A stretch of 21,613 nucleotides of DNA from a virus. Positions 12,217 to 19,719 of this stretch are shown piece by piece. A program made the position numbers and the translations under genes. The stretch is taken from positions 1-21,613 of the IMG/VR virus record IMGVR_UViG_3300031963_001047. One strand, 5' to 3'. Under the pieces are notes generated by a model that was not told where the DNA came from, did not search any database, and saw nothing but the letters and a program-made list of their open reading frames with translations. Numbering within the stretch: the first letter of the stretch is position 1; each line of letters opens with the position of its first letter.

Positions 12217-14972
12217 CTTTCCCTTCCTCTAGTTCCTTTGGAACTTCCTCCAGAAGCCCCGCCGCCTCCAGAACTTCCGCCTCCTGTTGATCCACCTGTA
12301 GTGGTGGTCGCAGTAGCGGCAGCGGCCATAGTGGCAGCGTTAACTGCCGCTTGACCTGCAATAACAGCAGCAACAACTATTTTTTCGGATTCTTCGCGCT
12401 CTTCTTCAGACATATCCGCACCTATGCTTCCTAGTGCGGTTAATACCTGACCTGGGTCTTCAAATATTGCGCCGAGCATCTCTGCGGGGTTCTCTAACAA
12501 AACTAGAGCCGCAGCAACTTCTGCTTCAATAATAACGGGATTTCCGTCTTCGTCAGTTCTAACATCAACTGGGGTGGCTGGAGGGAGGTCAGCATAAGAA
12601 ATACCAGCCTCTTTGAGTGTTTCTGCGCTCACTGCCTCTCCCGGCTTTAGCTCTTCAAGGATCGCAGTAACAACAACTTCTTTTTCTTCAGCGGTCAGTT
12701 TGCCGTCGGCTAGAGCGTCATTGACAGCTTCTGTAACCGATGGTGTACTATCTGAGGATGTTTCTTCCAACTGATTATTTTGCTCTTGTTCTTCTGACTG
12801 TGGCTGTTCTGATTCTTCAGTACTACTCTCAGTCTGAGACTCGTCGCTTTCGTCTGTTTGTTCGTTTTCTGTTTCTGGTGACTCTGGCTCTGTGGGCTGT
12901 GGTTCTTCTGTTGAGTCTGTAGGTTCAGATGAGTCTGTGGGTTGATCTGTATCGTCTTCAGGAAGATCTTCGGGATTGTCAGAATCGTCTAGACTGTCTG
13001 GTTGAGTGTCATCTGGAAGAGTTTCCGACGGATTTTCTTCCGGACTTTGTGTTTCTTCTTCAGAAGGTTCTTCGACAGGCTCTTGAGGAGATTCAGGTTC
13101 TTCAGCAGGATCTTCGGTCTCAGGTTCGACCGGCGGTTCAACAGGCTCTACAGGAGATGTTGGTTGATCCGGAACACCAGGAGTTGATGGTTCGGTTGGC
13201 TGAGTCGGAGGCACAGGATCAACAGGTTGCGGTTGCACGGGCTGAACAGGCTCAGAAGGAGTAGTAGGTGTTGGGTTTTCTGGTTGGACTGGTTGTGGGG
13301 TTGGCTCTGGCTGTGGTTGCGGCTCTGGTTGTGGTGTGGGTGTGGGAGTCGGAGTGGGCTCAGGTGATGGAGCGGGCGCGGACTGAACAGGAGTTTGAAG
13401 AGCTGTAACAGCAGTTGCAACAGTTGCTGTTGCTGTGTCTGCCAACTGATTTGCGGTTGTTACCGCAGTAGTTAAAGTTTCTTGAGCGGTTGTTAAAGTA
13501 GCTTGCTCTGTTGTTAAAGTAGTTTGAGCAGTTGTTAGGTTTTGTTCAGCTGTTGTTTTGGCTGCTGTAAGGGTGTTTAATTCCGCAGTTTCTGTGGCCA
13601 CTACAGTTGTTTGTGTTGAGATCTGAGCAGTCAATGTCTCATTAGTTACATTAGTCATCTGTTGTACAGGCTGACCTGCGGTCTCACGCACACCTGTACG
13701 AGGTCCGTTCCAAAGATTAGTGGTATTTCCGGAAATAGTTCCCGCACCAGTCCACTCGCCTGTTTCTGGGTTAACTGTCATCTTCCAATTAACGGTGGTG
13801 ATCGGACCATTTGCATCCCCAAATCGATGAAGATTCCAATCAACCTCTAGCGTAGTGTCTGTTGTAGTAACAACTGTAGATGCTCCAGGTCCAGCGTTTT
13901 GATAATCGCTGGCAAAGACAGAGATGCTTGGGCCGTTAGGGAAATCCCACCAGTTAAAGTCACCAGTGCCAAAGGTAATTGTTGCTTTAGAGGTTACATA
14001 GATCTGGCTGTTTGCGCCCTGACCCTCGTATACGGTATTGCCCATCTTTATATCAAATGGGGTTTGGATCTTAGTTGCCGCGTCGTACATGACGGGCAAG
14101 GTGGTGGTAGTAACGGTTGGCGTGTCTACTGGGGCTGGTGCTACATAACCAGCAGTTGTGTATGTTTTACTATCCGCTGGGGTATTTTGTAAAGCGGTTA
14201 GCGTATTAGTTTCTTGAGTAACTACTGTTTGCTGAGTAGCAACCGCAGCAGTTGCTGTTGCTACAGTTGCAGTAGCTGACTCAACCGCAGTCGTAGCAGT
14301 TGCTACTACAACTGTTTGAGACTCTACAGCAGCCTGTACGACTACAGCCACAGCAGTAGCGGACTCCGCGGCAGTGATCGCAACTTGAGCAGCTTGAACT
14401 TCTGGAGCAGCAGCAGATTGTTGAGCTGGACTTGCGTTTTCAACAGCAGTGTTTAGTGTTACAGTTGCTGTCTCTATTTTTGCTTGAACGGAGGTTACCG
14501 TTGGAGAATCAGTGGTGGTTGGTTGGGTTCCCGTTGTTGTCGTTTCTGTCTGGGTGGATTGTTGGGTGGATTCAGACGAGGGAGCCGTTGTTGGCGAAGC
14601 TTCGGGTGTTGGAGAAGGTGACGGTTCCGAAGTTGGTTGAGGACTTGAAGTGGGCGAAGGCGAAGGTTCAGGCGCAGGAGTCGGACTTGAAGCGGATGAA
14701 TCAGAAGTTGGAGAAGGACTCGTGGTCGGGGATGGACTTGCCTCAGCAGAATATGTCGTATTGGCGGGTTGAGGGTCCGAAGTTGAAGCAGAGGGTTCTG
14801 GACTTGGAGATGGAGCTGGAGTCGCTTCGCTCGAAGACGGTGTGGAAGGAGTAGTCTCCTCCGCATAGGCATGCGACACTGTAAGAAGTCCATAAATAAA
14901 TATGGCTCCTGCTATAAAGTATATTCGTTGTAAAGATCCGTTTAGTGCTGCGAATAAACGCAGATTAACTAT
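12210..14972 (-). CDS. Giant secreted low-complexity surface protein, about 920 aa
   Basis: No canonical start lies at the true 5' end: the first in-frame GTG (14879) would begin inside a signal peptide. Reading from ATA 14972, six bases after GAGGAG, adds VNLRLFAALNGSLQR and a hydrophobic core IYFIAGAIFIYGLLTVSHAYA with cleavage before EE. Residue numbers below count from the GTG. Order: Pro/Ser/Thr/Glu stalk (9-140); Ala/Thr/Val coiled region (140-250); compact beta-rich domain (about 260-410, with ITFGTGDFNWWDFPNG and TTLEVDWNLHRFG); second Thr/Ala coil (415-500); Pro-rich then strongly acidic Glu/Asp/Ser stalk (505-715); helical domain starting DALADGKLTAEEKEVVV; hydrophobic AAVIAGQAAVNAATM; and a Gly/Ser tail ending in basic RGRERW. 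Probably exported and anchored, or virion-displayed. Function unknown. Confidence 0.8.
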   Translation of the reverse strand: MVNLRLFAALNGSLQRIYFIAGAIFIYGLLTVSHAYAEETTPSTPSSSEATPAPSPSPEPSASTSDPQPANTTYSAEASPSPTTSPSPTSDSSASSPTPAPEPSPSPTSSPQPTSEPSPSPTPEASPTTAPSSESTQQSTQTETTTTGTQPTTTDSPTVTSVQAKIETATVTLNTAVENASPAQQSAAAPEVQAAQVAITAAESATAVAVVVQAAVESQTVVVATATTAVESATATVATATAAVATQQTVVTQETNTLTALQNTPADSKTYTTAGYVAPAPVDTPTVTTTTLPVMYDAATKIQTPFDIKMGNTVYEGQGANSQIYVTSKATITFGTGDFNWWDFPNGPSISVFASDYQNAGPGASTVVTTTDTTLEVDWNLHRFGDANGPITTVNWKMTVNPETGEWTGAGTISGNTTNLWNGPRTGVRETAGQPVQQMTNVTNETLTAQISTQTTVVATETAELNTLTAAKTTAEQNLTTAQTTLTTEQATLTTAQETLTTAVTTANQLADTATATVATAVTALQTPVQSAPAPSPEPTPTPTPTPQPEPQPQPEPTPQPVQPENPTPTTPSEPVQPVQPQPVDPVPPTQPTEPSTPGVPDQPTSPVEPVEPPVEPETEDPAEEPESPQEPVEEPSEEETQSPEENPSETLPDDTQPDSLDDSDNPEDLPEDDTDQPTDSSEPTDSTEEPQPTEPESPETENEQTDESDESQTESSTEESEQPQSEEQEQNNQLEETSSDSTPSVTEAVNDALADGKLTAEEKEVVVTAILEELKPGEAVSAETLKEAGISYADLPPATPVDVRTDEDGNPVIIEAEVAAALVLLENPAEMLGAIFEDPGQVLTALGSIGADMSEEEREESEKIVVAAVIAGQAAVNAATMAAAATATTTTGGSTGGGSSGGGGASGGSSKGTRGRERW

Positions 14973-14994
14973 GGCTCTCTCCTCTAGCTCATTA

Positions 14995-15195
14995 CTATTC
15001 TAGAGCAAGCATTACACTTTCTGGATCGTATATTTCAATAGCCTTTGCTATTAAATTACTTTCTTTTTCTCTTGCGTGATGACCGCAAAACATTAACTCA
15101 CCGTTTAAAAACTTAGCTACCACTTTTGCTGCTGCTGAGCAAGAATCGCATCGATCTAATGCAGTTAGTTCTCTATCTAAAGTTTTATTGATCAT
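14995..15195 (-). CDS. DUF7455-like zinc-binding protein, about 66 aa
   Basis: Residues LTALDRCDSCSAAAKVVAKF and LMFCGHHAREKE give a C-x-x-C ... C-x-x-H pattern, the hallmark of a small actinobacterial zinc protein family (DUF7455 from memory) found widely in Streptomyces and its relatives and their phages; function unknown. I chose ATG 15195 (MINKTLDRELTALDR) because the domain starts there. The upstream ATGs at 15222 and 15258 would overlap the preceding gene by 38 or 74 bp. No good SD is seen for any of them. Confidence 0.75.
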   Translation of the reverse strand: MINKTLDRELTALDRCDSCSAAAKVVAKFLNGELMFCGHHAREKESNLIAKAIEIYDPESVMLALE

Positions 15196-15442
15196 GACGG
15201 CGAATATCCCACTTTTCTCCATGACGCTCAGCCATTTGGTTATAGGCTTCTTCTCCAATATGAGATCCGGAAAACGAGATTTCTGGATTGCTTCTGCTCG
15301 TCATGGTAAAGGGTATAAACAAGCCTTTTCCAGTTTTTACATCTACTTTTGACACACCTGTTTTATCCATCTTATGGATACCTTCGGCGCCTACATCAAT
15401 AGTAGTCCCGCCTTCATTAAAATCTTCATTATTGCGTGGCAT
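15185..15442 (-). CDS. Hypothetical protein, 85 aa
   Basis: Unrecognised hydrophilic protein. The N-terminal half is Gly/Asp/Lys-rich (GGTTIDVGAEGIHKMDKTGV), the centre has a beta-like stretch GLFIPFTMTSRSNPEISFSG, and the C-terminus looks helical (EEAYNQMAERHGEKWDIR). No signal peptide, cysteines or membrane segment. It starts 4 bp after the methyltransferase C-terminal frame and overlaps the zinc protein by 11 bp, so it belongs to the same transcript. Confidence 0.65.
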   Translation of the reverse strand: MPRNNEDFNEGGTTIDVGAEGIHKMDKTGVSKVDVKTGKGLFIPFTMTSRSNPEISFSGSHIGEEAYNQMAERHGEKWDIRRHDQ

Positions 15443-15446
15443 GCAA

Positions 15447-16148
15447 CTATGATTCCATATGCTCAGTTACAAGTCTGCCAATAAGCCATTCAACAACAGG
15501 AACTGCCACGGCATTGCCCATTTGCTTGTATCTAGAGCTATCTGACTGCCCTTCTGTCCATCCATCTGGAAAACCCTGTAAGCGCTCGCATTCAGTAGGT
15601 GTAAGGCGTCGTACCGTTGATTTAGCGGACATATAGCCCATCCCTTCTGAGGTAGTGCCTAAAGCTGGGCTTACAGCCCCGCTCACAGGCGTTTGTTTAA
15701 TATGGAACGCAAGAGACTCTATCACTCCTGTGGACTGCTTTGTACCAGCCCGTAGAGTCTGGTGCGTCTCCGCTACAGTGTCGTTGTACTCATCATAGGC
15801 GACTACCAGCTTGTTTTCTTCAACATATTGATTGCCAACGCCTTTGTAGTCTCGCGCCTGTAAGGTACCAACTATGTTTTGATCCTTTTGCATATCTGTC
15901 TCCTCAATGAGAACCATAGGCATATTGTTGCCACCAGTGCCCATTCTTGCTTGTAGGGTGTTGATTACATCTTTTTGAAACCGCACATCATCTACTCGAT
16001 TACCATAAAATATGATCAAAGTAGTCGCCCTTACTGAACCAGTATTATCAAAGCCGTTAAGAGTAGCGGCCACAGTAGTTGAAGCCCAAGACTCATAATC
16101 ATCATCGTTTTGAGCCCTACGATTTTTAACAAAAAACTCATTTGTCAA
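15447..16148 (-). CDS. dcm: C5-cytosine methyltransferase, C-terminal part (target recognition and motifs IX-X)
   Basis: Second half of a split DNA cytosine-5 methyltransferase. The last 55 residues hold motif IX (RRLTPTECERLQGFPDGW) and motif X (SRYKQMGNAVAVPVVEWL). The 175 residues before are a long target-recognition region made of successive Thr-Leu-x-Ala-Arg-type units (ATLNGFDNTG, NTLQARMGTGGNNMP, GTLQARDYKG, QTLRAGTKQSTG, PALGTTSEGMG). Its only early start is TTG 16148, which lies inside the last codons of the N-terminal frame (11-bp overlap) with AAGGAAG about 11 nt upstream. It could be a separate subunit, as in the two-gene M.AquI, or the product of a -1 frameshift. It lacks the catalytic Cys itself. 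Confidence 0.85.
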   Translation of the reverse strand: MTNEFFVKNRRAQNDDDYESWASTTVAATLNGFDNTGSVRATTLIIFYGNRVDDVRFQKDVINTLQARMGTGGNNMPMVLIEETDMQKDQNIVGTLQARDYKGVGNQYVEENKLVVAYDEYNDTVAETHQTLRAGTKQSTGVIESLAFHIKQTPVSGAVSPALGTTSEGMGYMSAKSTVRRLTPTECERLQGFPDGWTEGQSDSSRYKQMGNAVAVPVVEWLIGRLVTEHMES

Positions 16149-16995
16149 AGACTACAACGCTTCCTTCCATCAGCTCTTGATGGTTAGAGTAGTTCTTTGC
16201 TCCAAAGGCTGTTGTGATCGTTCCAACAACACCTTCTGGATACACAAGATCAGTAGCGTCTTTCCAATCTCTTGCTTTTAATGCACTGGCTTTCTCATCA
16301 ATTTCGTAATCTCCAAAGCCACGCATACGAGCTATTCGATCTCTAGATCCTTCACTTGACTTTGAAGTGCTTCTCTTAGAACTGGTGGAAGTGTCTTCCC
16401 CCTGCGTTCCGCTCTGCGAAGAATTCCCGCGCAAGCTTTCGGGCTCAAATAAAACTTTTCCAACACTGGTTCCGTCTGGATTACGTCTGCCAACGATGAA
16501 GACACGCCTCCGTCGTTGGGGTACTCCAAAGTATTGAGCGTCAAGCACACGCCAGGCGACGCTATACCCGAGGTCGGCCAACGTTCCAATGACGATTCCC
16601 ATGTCTTTTCCTTTGTTCGAAGAAAGTAGACCGGGGACATTTTCAAGGATGAACCATTCCGTTTCTGTTTCTTGAATAAGTCTGGCAATTTCCCAGAAAA
16701 GCCCGCTGCGTTCGCCAGCCAAGCCAGCGCGTCTTCCAGCCACGGATAAGTCTTGGCAGGGAAATCCGCCGGTAATGATTCCGTTTCTAGGTTCAAATCC
16801 AGCTCGTATGAGTTGCTCACCTGTTACCTCCTGAACATCGCTAAATAACTTAGCATTTGGGAAATGTTGCGCCAATATTTTGCTTGCATTTTTATCAATT
16901 TCGCATGTAGCAACGACTTTAACGCCATGTTTTTCCATGGCTAGATCAAAACCGCCTACACCTGCAAAGAGACTAACTCCAGTCATTTGTGCCAT
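16138..16995 (-). CDS. dcm: C5-cytosine methyltransferase, N-terminal catalytic part
   Basis: First half of the enzyme that methylates cytosine C5 in DNA using S-adenosylmethionine. Seen: motif I SLFAGVGGFD (8-17), motif IV GGFPCQDLS with nucleophile Cys80, motif VI FILENVPG (116-122), and motif VIII QRRRRVFIVGRR (160-171). After that comes a Ser/Thr-rich variable part and the first recognition-type units (SALKARDWKD, GTITTAFGAKNYSN), then a stop after VVVFDK. Motifs IX-X are in the next, overlapping frame. No restriction endonuclease is adjacent, so it looks like an orphan phage methyltransferase that protects DNA from host restriction. The SD is weak, and a second ATG lies three codons in. 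A 162-codon open frame overprints 16332-16820. Confidence 0.92.
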   Translation of the reverse strand: MAQMTGVSLFAGVGGFDLAMEKHGVKVVATCEIDKNASKILAQHFPNAKLFSDVQEVTGEQLIRAGFEPRNGIITGGFPCQDLSVAGRRAGLAGERSGLFWEIARLIQETETEWFILENVPGLLSSNKGKDMGIVIGTLADLGYSVAWRVLDAQYFGVPQRRRRVFIVGRRNPDGTSVGKVLFEPESLRGNSSQSGTQGEDTSTSSKRSTSKSSEGSRDRIARMRGFGDYEIDEKASALKARDWKDATDLVYPEGVVGTITTAFGAKNYSNHQELMEGSVVVFDK

Positions 16996-17014
16996 AACCG
17001 GAGTGTATCAGGTG

Positions 17015-17203
17015 TTACCAGTTACTTAGAACTCCCGGCAAGTCATCTTTTTGATACGGGACTTGAGGCGTAGATTTGGGTGTGGGAGCGGAAGGGGACA
17101 TAGAAGCTGTTGATGTATTATTGATTCCAGACGGCTGGATCTTAGCCGATCCAAACTGTGGCTTTTTAGGTTTTAAGTCAAACTGCGACTGGCTTGGGAT
17201 CAT
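17015..17203 (-). CDS. Hypothetical Ser/Pro-rich protein, 62 aa
   Basis: Unrecognised. Sequence is low complexity: PKKPQFGSAKIQPSG, then Ser/Thr/Pro (STASMSPSAPTPKSTP), ending DDLPGVLSNW. Probably disordered. The gene is supported by the ATGA junction with the upstream stop. It is the last of the small-gene run before the cytosine methyltransferase. It shares the short word PQFG with the 97-aa protein at 17523-17816. Confidence 0.6.
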   Translation of the reverse strand: MIPSQSQFDLKPKKPQFGSAKIQPSGINNTSTASMSPSAPTPKSTPQVPYQKDDLPGVLSNW

Positions 17204-17523
17204 TTCTTTTTAGTTAGTTTTGATCCTGAGACATAGTTGCCTTTAGCGTTGTATTGATCTGAACGCTTGCCGCTAGTGTCTCCACCAATTGCCTGAAACA
17301 CATCTTTTATTTGTGCTCTAGTGTTCCAGCCAGCGCGGGTTGAGTTGTCAGCTTGAGTTTGACGCTGTCCAGGGCGAGAGTTTTCAAAATCAAAACTAGC
17401 CCATGCGCCTGTACCAAGAGCCGTAGGGATATCGCGAGCTTCACGAGCAATATTGCCGACATAGTTTCCTACTTTTTTAACGGCGTTAATTGGATTAGGG
17501 AACTGAAGGTTTGAAGGAAACAT
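17200..17523 (-). CDS. Hypothetical protein, 107 aa
   Basis: Unrecognised. The N-terminal half looks helical (NAVKKVGNYVGNIAREARDI), followed by Ala/Phe-rich TALGTGAWASFDFENSRPGQ and a Lys/Gly/Ser C-terminus. No membrane helix or metal motif. It is joined to both neighbours by stop/start overlaps (TAATG upstream, ATGA downstream). Its general make-up (short amphipathic helix, then basic linker) resembles small proteins packaged in virions, but this is only a composition argument. Confidence 0.65.
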   Translation of the reverse strand: MFPSNLQFPNPINAVKKVGNYVGNIAREARDIPTALGTGAWASFDFENSRPGQRQTQADNSTRAGWNTRAQIKDVFQAIGGDTSGKRSDQYNAKGNYVSGSKLTKKK

Positions 17524-17816
17524 TATTTGATTTGATCCAATCCGCCAAGAGCACCAATGACGCCACCGCTAATGCCGCCTCCTCTAGCTGTTCCACCGGG
17601 TACTTTACGCACATTGTTTTTGTAAACTTTTCCTGATGTACTGGTGTTATAAATATCTGAACTAAACATGCCTACTGTAACACCCGGCTTTCCCGCTTCT
17701 TTTCCAGTAGCAGGTTTATATGCTGGAGTGACCATACGCTCAAGGGCTTTTAAGCCTTCAGGAGCTTTACTAAAATCTACTGGCTTTTTGCCAAATTGCG
17801 GTGTCTGCGGTTCCAT
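17523..17816 (-). CDS. Hypothetical protein, 97 aa
   Basis: Unrecognised. Opens MEPQTPQFGKKPVDFSKAPE, has a central APPEGLKALERMV-like helix region, and ends in a Gly-rich run (GGTARGGGISGGVIGALGG). It is basic overall, with no cysteine or signal peptide. TAATG overlaps occur at both ends, with the HNH gene upstream and the 107-aa gene downstream. Confidence 0.65.
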   Translation of the reverse strand: MEPQTPQFGKKPVDFSKAPEGLKALERMVTPAYKPATGKEAGKPGVTVGMFSSDIYNTSTSGKVYKNNVRKVPGGTARGGGISGGVIGALGGLDQIK

Positions 17817-18109
17817 TATTTTTCCTTCTTTCCGGCCCTGCGTTTGTTCTCTTTGGCTGTGTTCTTTCCGTGCTTCAACGCTCTAAGGTTACCTTTTGAG
17901 TCGTTGTTATGGTTGTTATCTTTATGGTCAACGTCTGTCCCTCGGGGTAGTTTTCCGTTCTTCGATTCATAATCGGCTCTCGCCTTATTCTTCGAAGTAG
18001 TGACCCACTTACCGTCTACTTTTTTCTTGTAGACGTAGATAGGACGACCTCCGTTCTGTTTGGATCCTTTGTAGGGTCCAAACTTCTTCGTTTCAGCCAT
18101 TGCTTTCAT
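17816..18109 (-). CDS. HNH endonuclease-like protein
   Basis: A 97-aa, very basic protein. The C-terminal half carries an HNH-type core: GTDVDHKDNNHNNDSKGNLR followed by a basic Lys/Asn helix, the D-H ... N-N ... N-L arrangement of HNH_3-type nucleases. The N-terminal part (RPIYVYKKKVDGKWVTT) is the usual short beta-hairpin before it. It may be a free-standing homing-type nuclease or a packaging nuclease, although terL is far away. An alternative start is the second ATG at 18100. It overlaps the upstream gene by 17 bp. Confidence 0.75.
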   Translation of the reverse strand: MKAMAETKKFGPYKGSKQNGGRPIYVYKKKVDGKWVTTSKNKARADYESKNGKLPRGTDVDHKDNNHNNDSKGNLRALKHGKNTAKENKRRAGKKEK

Positions 18110-18269
18110 CTTTTCTACGAAGCTTTTCTATCTTCTTGCCTTCTTTACGATTACGACGACGCTCTGATGGACCAACAGCTGGACCAAAAGGAGTGCCTTC
18201 AGTCCGATACTTCTCGTTAGATAGCGCGGCAAATACGCGCCCTGGGTGCTTAGATCGATCAGTAGCCAT
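18093..18269 (-). CDS. Small basic protein, 58 aa
   Basis: Unrecognised Arg/Lys-rich protein: MATDRSKHPGRVFAALSNEK at the start and a highly basic C-terminus (RRRNRKEGKKIEKLRRKDE). I placed the start at ATG 18269, which follows the previous gene's stop by 2 bp, instead of the longer frame from 18296 that would overlap it. No SD is obvious for either. Charge suggests DNA or RNA contact. Confidence 0.65.
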   Translation of the reverse strand: MATDRSKHPGRVFAALSNEKYRTEGTPFGPAVGPSERRRNRKEGKKIEKLRRKDESNG

Positions 18270-18271
18270 GG

Positions 18272-19033
18272 TTATATGATAGCGCTCGGATTCCAAGGAC
18301 CTTGTTCTTCATCTTTTTTCTTACCGCCCAACAACATTCCCGCAGCGATCCCAAGACCAGCAGCAGGTAAAGCAAGTCCTGGTAAAGATTTAAACTGTGC
18401 TCCTATAGACGGTTTTGTTGCAGGAACTGGAAGTGGTGCTGTTTTTGAATCTGTTTTTACTTTTGGTTTTGGTGCAGGTTTAGGAGCTGGTGCCGGTGCT
18501 GGTTTTGGTTCAGGTTTAGGAGCGGGAGCTGGTGCTGGCTTAGGAGCTGGCGCTGGTTTTGGAATAGGTTTAGGAGTTGGTGTGACTGGCTTTGGTCGTG
18601 GATAACCAGGAGCACCAGGAAGATCATTAGGTTTTTCTGCTGGCTTTGACGGATACCAAGGTTGTGGTTTTGTAGCTGGCGGTTTTACTGGAGTAGCAGG
18701 TTTAACTGCTGGACCTCTGAATTGAGATCCCATAAGATCGGATGGACCGGGGGCGCCCTTTACAGTACCGCTTCTAACACTAGATTCAACAACTTCTTTT
18801 GCTCCTTGTTTAGCAGCAGCTTTAACGCCAGCCTTTGCACCTTGTTTAACAACAGTGCCGGCACCACCAGTAAAAATAGTAGAGCCTAATTCAAGAGCAC
18901 CTGCGCCAGCTGATTTTAGTGCGCCAGTAACATCGCCTTCAGCGGCTTTTGTAAAAACACGACCGAAATCGTCTACGCCAAGCATTTCATCTGTGATGAA
19001 ACGCCCAACCTTTTTAAGAGGATTTTCGGCCAC
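18272..19033 (-). CDS. Pro/Lys/Ala-rich protein, 253 aa
   Basis: Begins with GTG (GAGG six bases before). The N-terminal 85 residues look folded and helical (RFITDEMLGVDDFGRVFTKA, Ala/Gly/Lys repeats). The middle, about 110-200, is a long (K/P)(A/P) stalk with repeated PKPAPAP units. Near the C-terminus is a hydrophobic stretch LALPAAGLGIAAGMLLGG followed by KKKDEE, like a membrane helix with a basic stop-transfer signal. No N-terminal signal peptide is visible. It could be an internal virion or membrane-contacting protein; the Lys/Ala/Pro stalk also resembles histone-like tails. Function not known. Confidence 0.7.
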   Translation of the reverse strand: MAENPLKKVGRFITDEMLGVDDFGRVFTKAAEGDVTGALKSAGAGALELGSTIFTGGAGTVVKQGAKAGVKAAAKQGAKEVVESSVRSGTVKGAPGPSDLMGSQFRGPAVKPATPVKPPATKPQPWYPSKPAEKPNDLPGAPGYPRPKPVTPTPKPIPKPAPAPKPAPAPAPKPEPKPAPAPAPKPAPKPKVKTDSKTAPLPVPATKPSIGAQFKSLPGLALPAAGLGIAAGMLLGGKKKDEEQGPWNPSAII

Positions 19034-19035
19034 GG

Positions 19036-19248
19036 CTACCTCGTCTTCTTATTTAAAGAGCGATTGAGAATATCTTGTGCTTGCTCAGATACATTGTACG
19101 GAACATAGCTTGGTCGTGGACCCGAAAACTGACCCACATTCTTATTTCTTACATCTTTGGCTTTTGCGGGCTTCTTTTTCTTTGTTTTTTTATCAGGACC
19201 GAAAGCGCGTTCAGCTCGGCTCCGACCAACAGCCGGATCTTTAGGCAT
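19036..19248 (-). CDS. Small basic protein, 70 aa
   Basis: Unrecognised. The N-terminus PAVGRSRAERAFGPDKKTKK runs into a Lys-rich stretch; the C-terminus has FSGPRPSYVPYNVSEQAQDI and a short helix. Joined to the 113-aa gene upstream by TAATG and followed by the GTG of the Pro/Lys protein 2 bp later, whose SD lies in its last codons. Confidence 0.65.
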   Translation of the reverse strand: MPKDPAVGRSRAERAFGPDKKTKKKKPAKAKDVRNKNVGQFSGPRPSYVPYNVSEQAQDILNRSLNKKTR

Positions 19249-19589
19249 TACTTCTTCCTAGCTCGACGGGCGTTAGAAGCGCGATTTGGATTCCACTTAG
19301 CCCAGTCAACCATCTTGGCGCGACGCTCTGCCTTTTCTGAGTCTGACTTTGACTTTCCTTTACCTGATACAGGACGAGCGGCTTGCCACTTTTTAACTTG
19401 CTTCTCTCGTGCAGGGGTGTTTGCGCGAGTCATGGTGGTTGGCTCTTTACGAGTTTCAACTTCTGCCTTAGAAGCATTAGCTTTGTAGTTAGGGTTTGCT
19501 TTTCCCCATGCTCGCATATTTGCAGTACTGCGTACCTTAGGTTGACTTGCTTTCCAGTCAGCGTTGTTAACGCGTTTTGCTTTAGCCAT
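19248..19589 (-). CDS. Basic protein with W-x(3)-NPN motifs, 113 aa
   Basis: Unrecognised, strongly basic (many Arg/Lys/Ala/Asn). Two related stretches stand out: MRAWGKANPNYKANAS (about 25-40) and MVDWAKWNPNRASNARRARK near the C-terminus, both Trp-x-x-x-Asn-Pro-Asn followed by basic or Ala/Asn residues. It may be a nucleic-acid-binding repeat. It overlaps the 45-aa gene upstream by 8 bp. Confidence 0.65.
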   Translation of the reverse strand: MAKAKRVNNADWKASQPKVRSTANMRAWGKANPNYKANASKAEVETRKEPTTMTRANTPAREKQVKKWQAARPVSGKGKSKSDSEKAERRAKMVDWAKWNPNRASNARRARKK

Positions 19590-19719
19590 TCTTTTTCTCC
19601 CTTGGGTACTTTTCTAGACGAGCTTTGATGGTTCCATCTTTACGAAGACGCACGATCCAACCATCTTTGATCTGTGTCTTATTAAATCCATGATGTGTCT
19701 TAAGCTTTCCGCTACTCAT
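19582..19719 (-). CDS. Small basic protein, 45 aa
   Basis: The reading frame is open for 87 codons, but the real start is almost certainly ATG 19719, where it forms an ATGA junction with the stop of the 69-aa gene and has GGAAAAAG upstream. The product opens MSSGKLKTHHGFNKTQ and continues with WIVRLRKDGTIKARLEKY, which looks like a two-stranded basic hairpin. Family unknown. Confidence 0.6.
   Translation of the reverse strand: MSSGKLKTHHGFNKTQIKDGWIVRLRKDGTIKARLEKYPREKKNG

Noticed and set aside
13148-13420. Leu/Gln/His-rich frame inside the giant surface protein
   Set aside because: Arises from shifting the Pro/Gln/Glu repeat codons; no SD and low complexity only.
14432-14893. Plus- and minus-strand frames of 130-140 codons over the Pro/Ser stalk
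   Set aside because: Repetitive stalk DNA lacks stops in several frames; the products are artefactual Leu/Arg or Leu/Gln/Ser mixes.
16138-16995. Complete restriction-modification system
   Set aside because: No endonuclease-like gene is adjacent; the HNH protein is five genes away and is of the small phage type.
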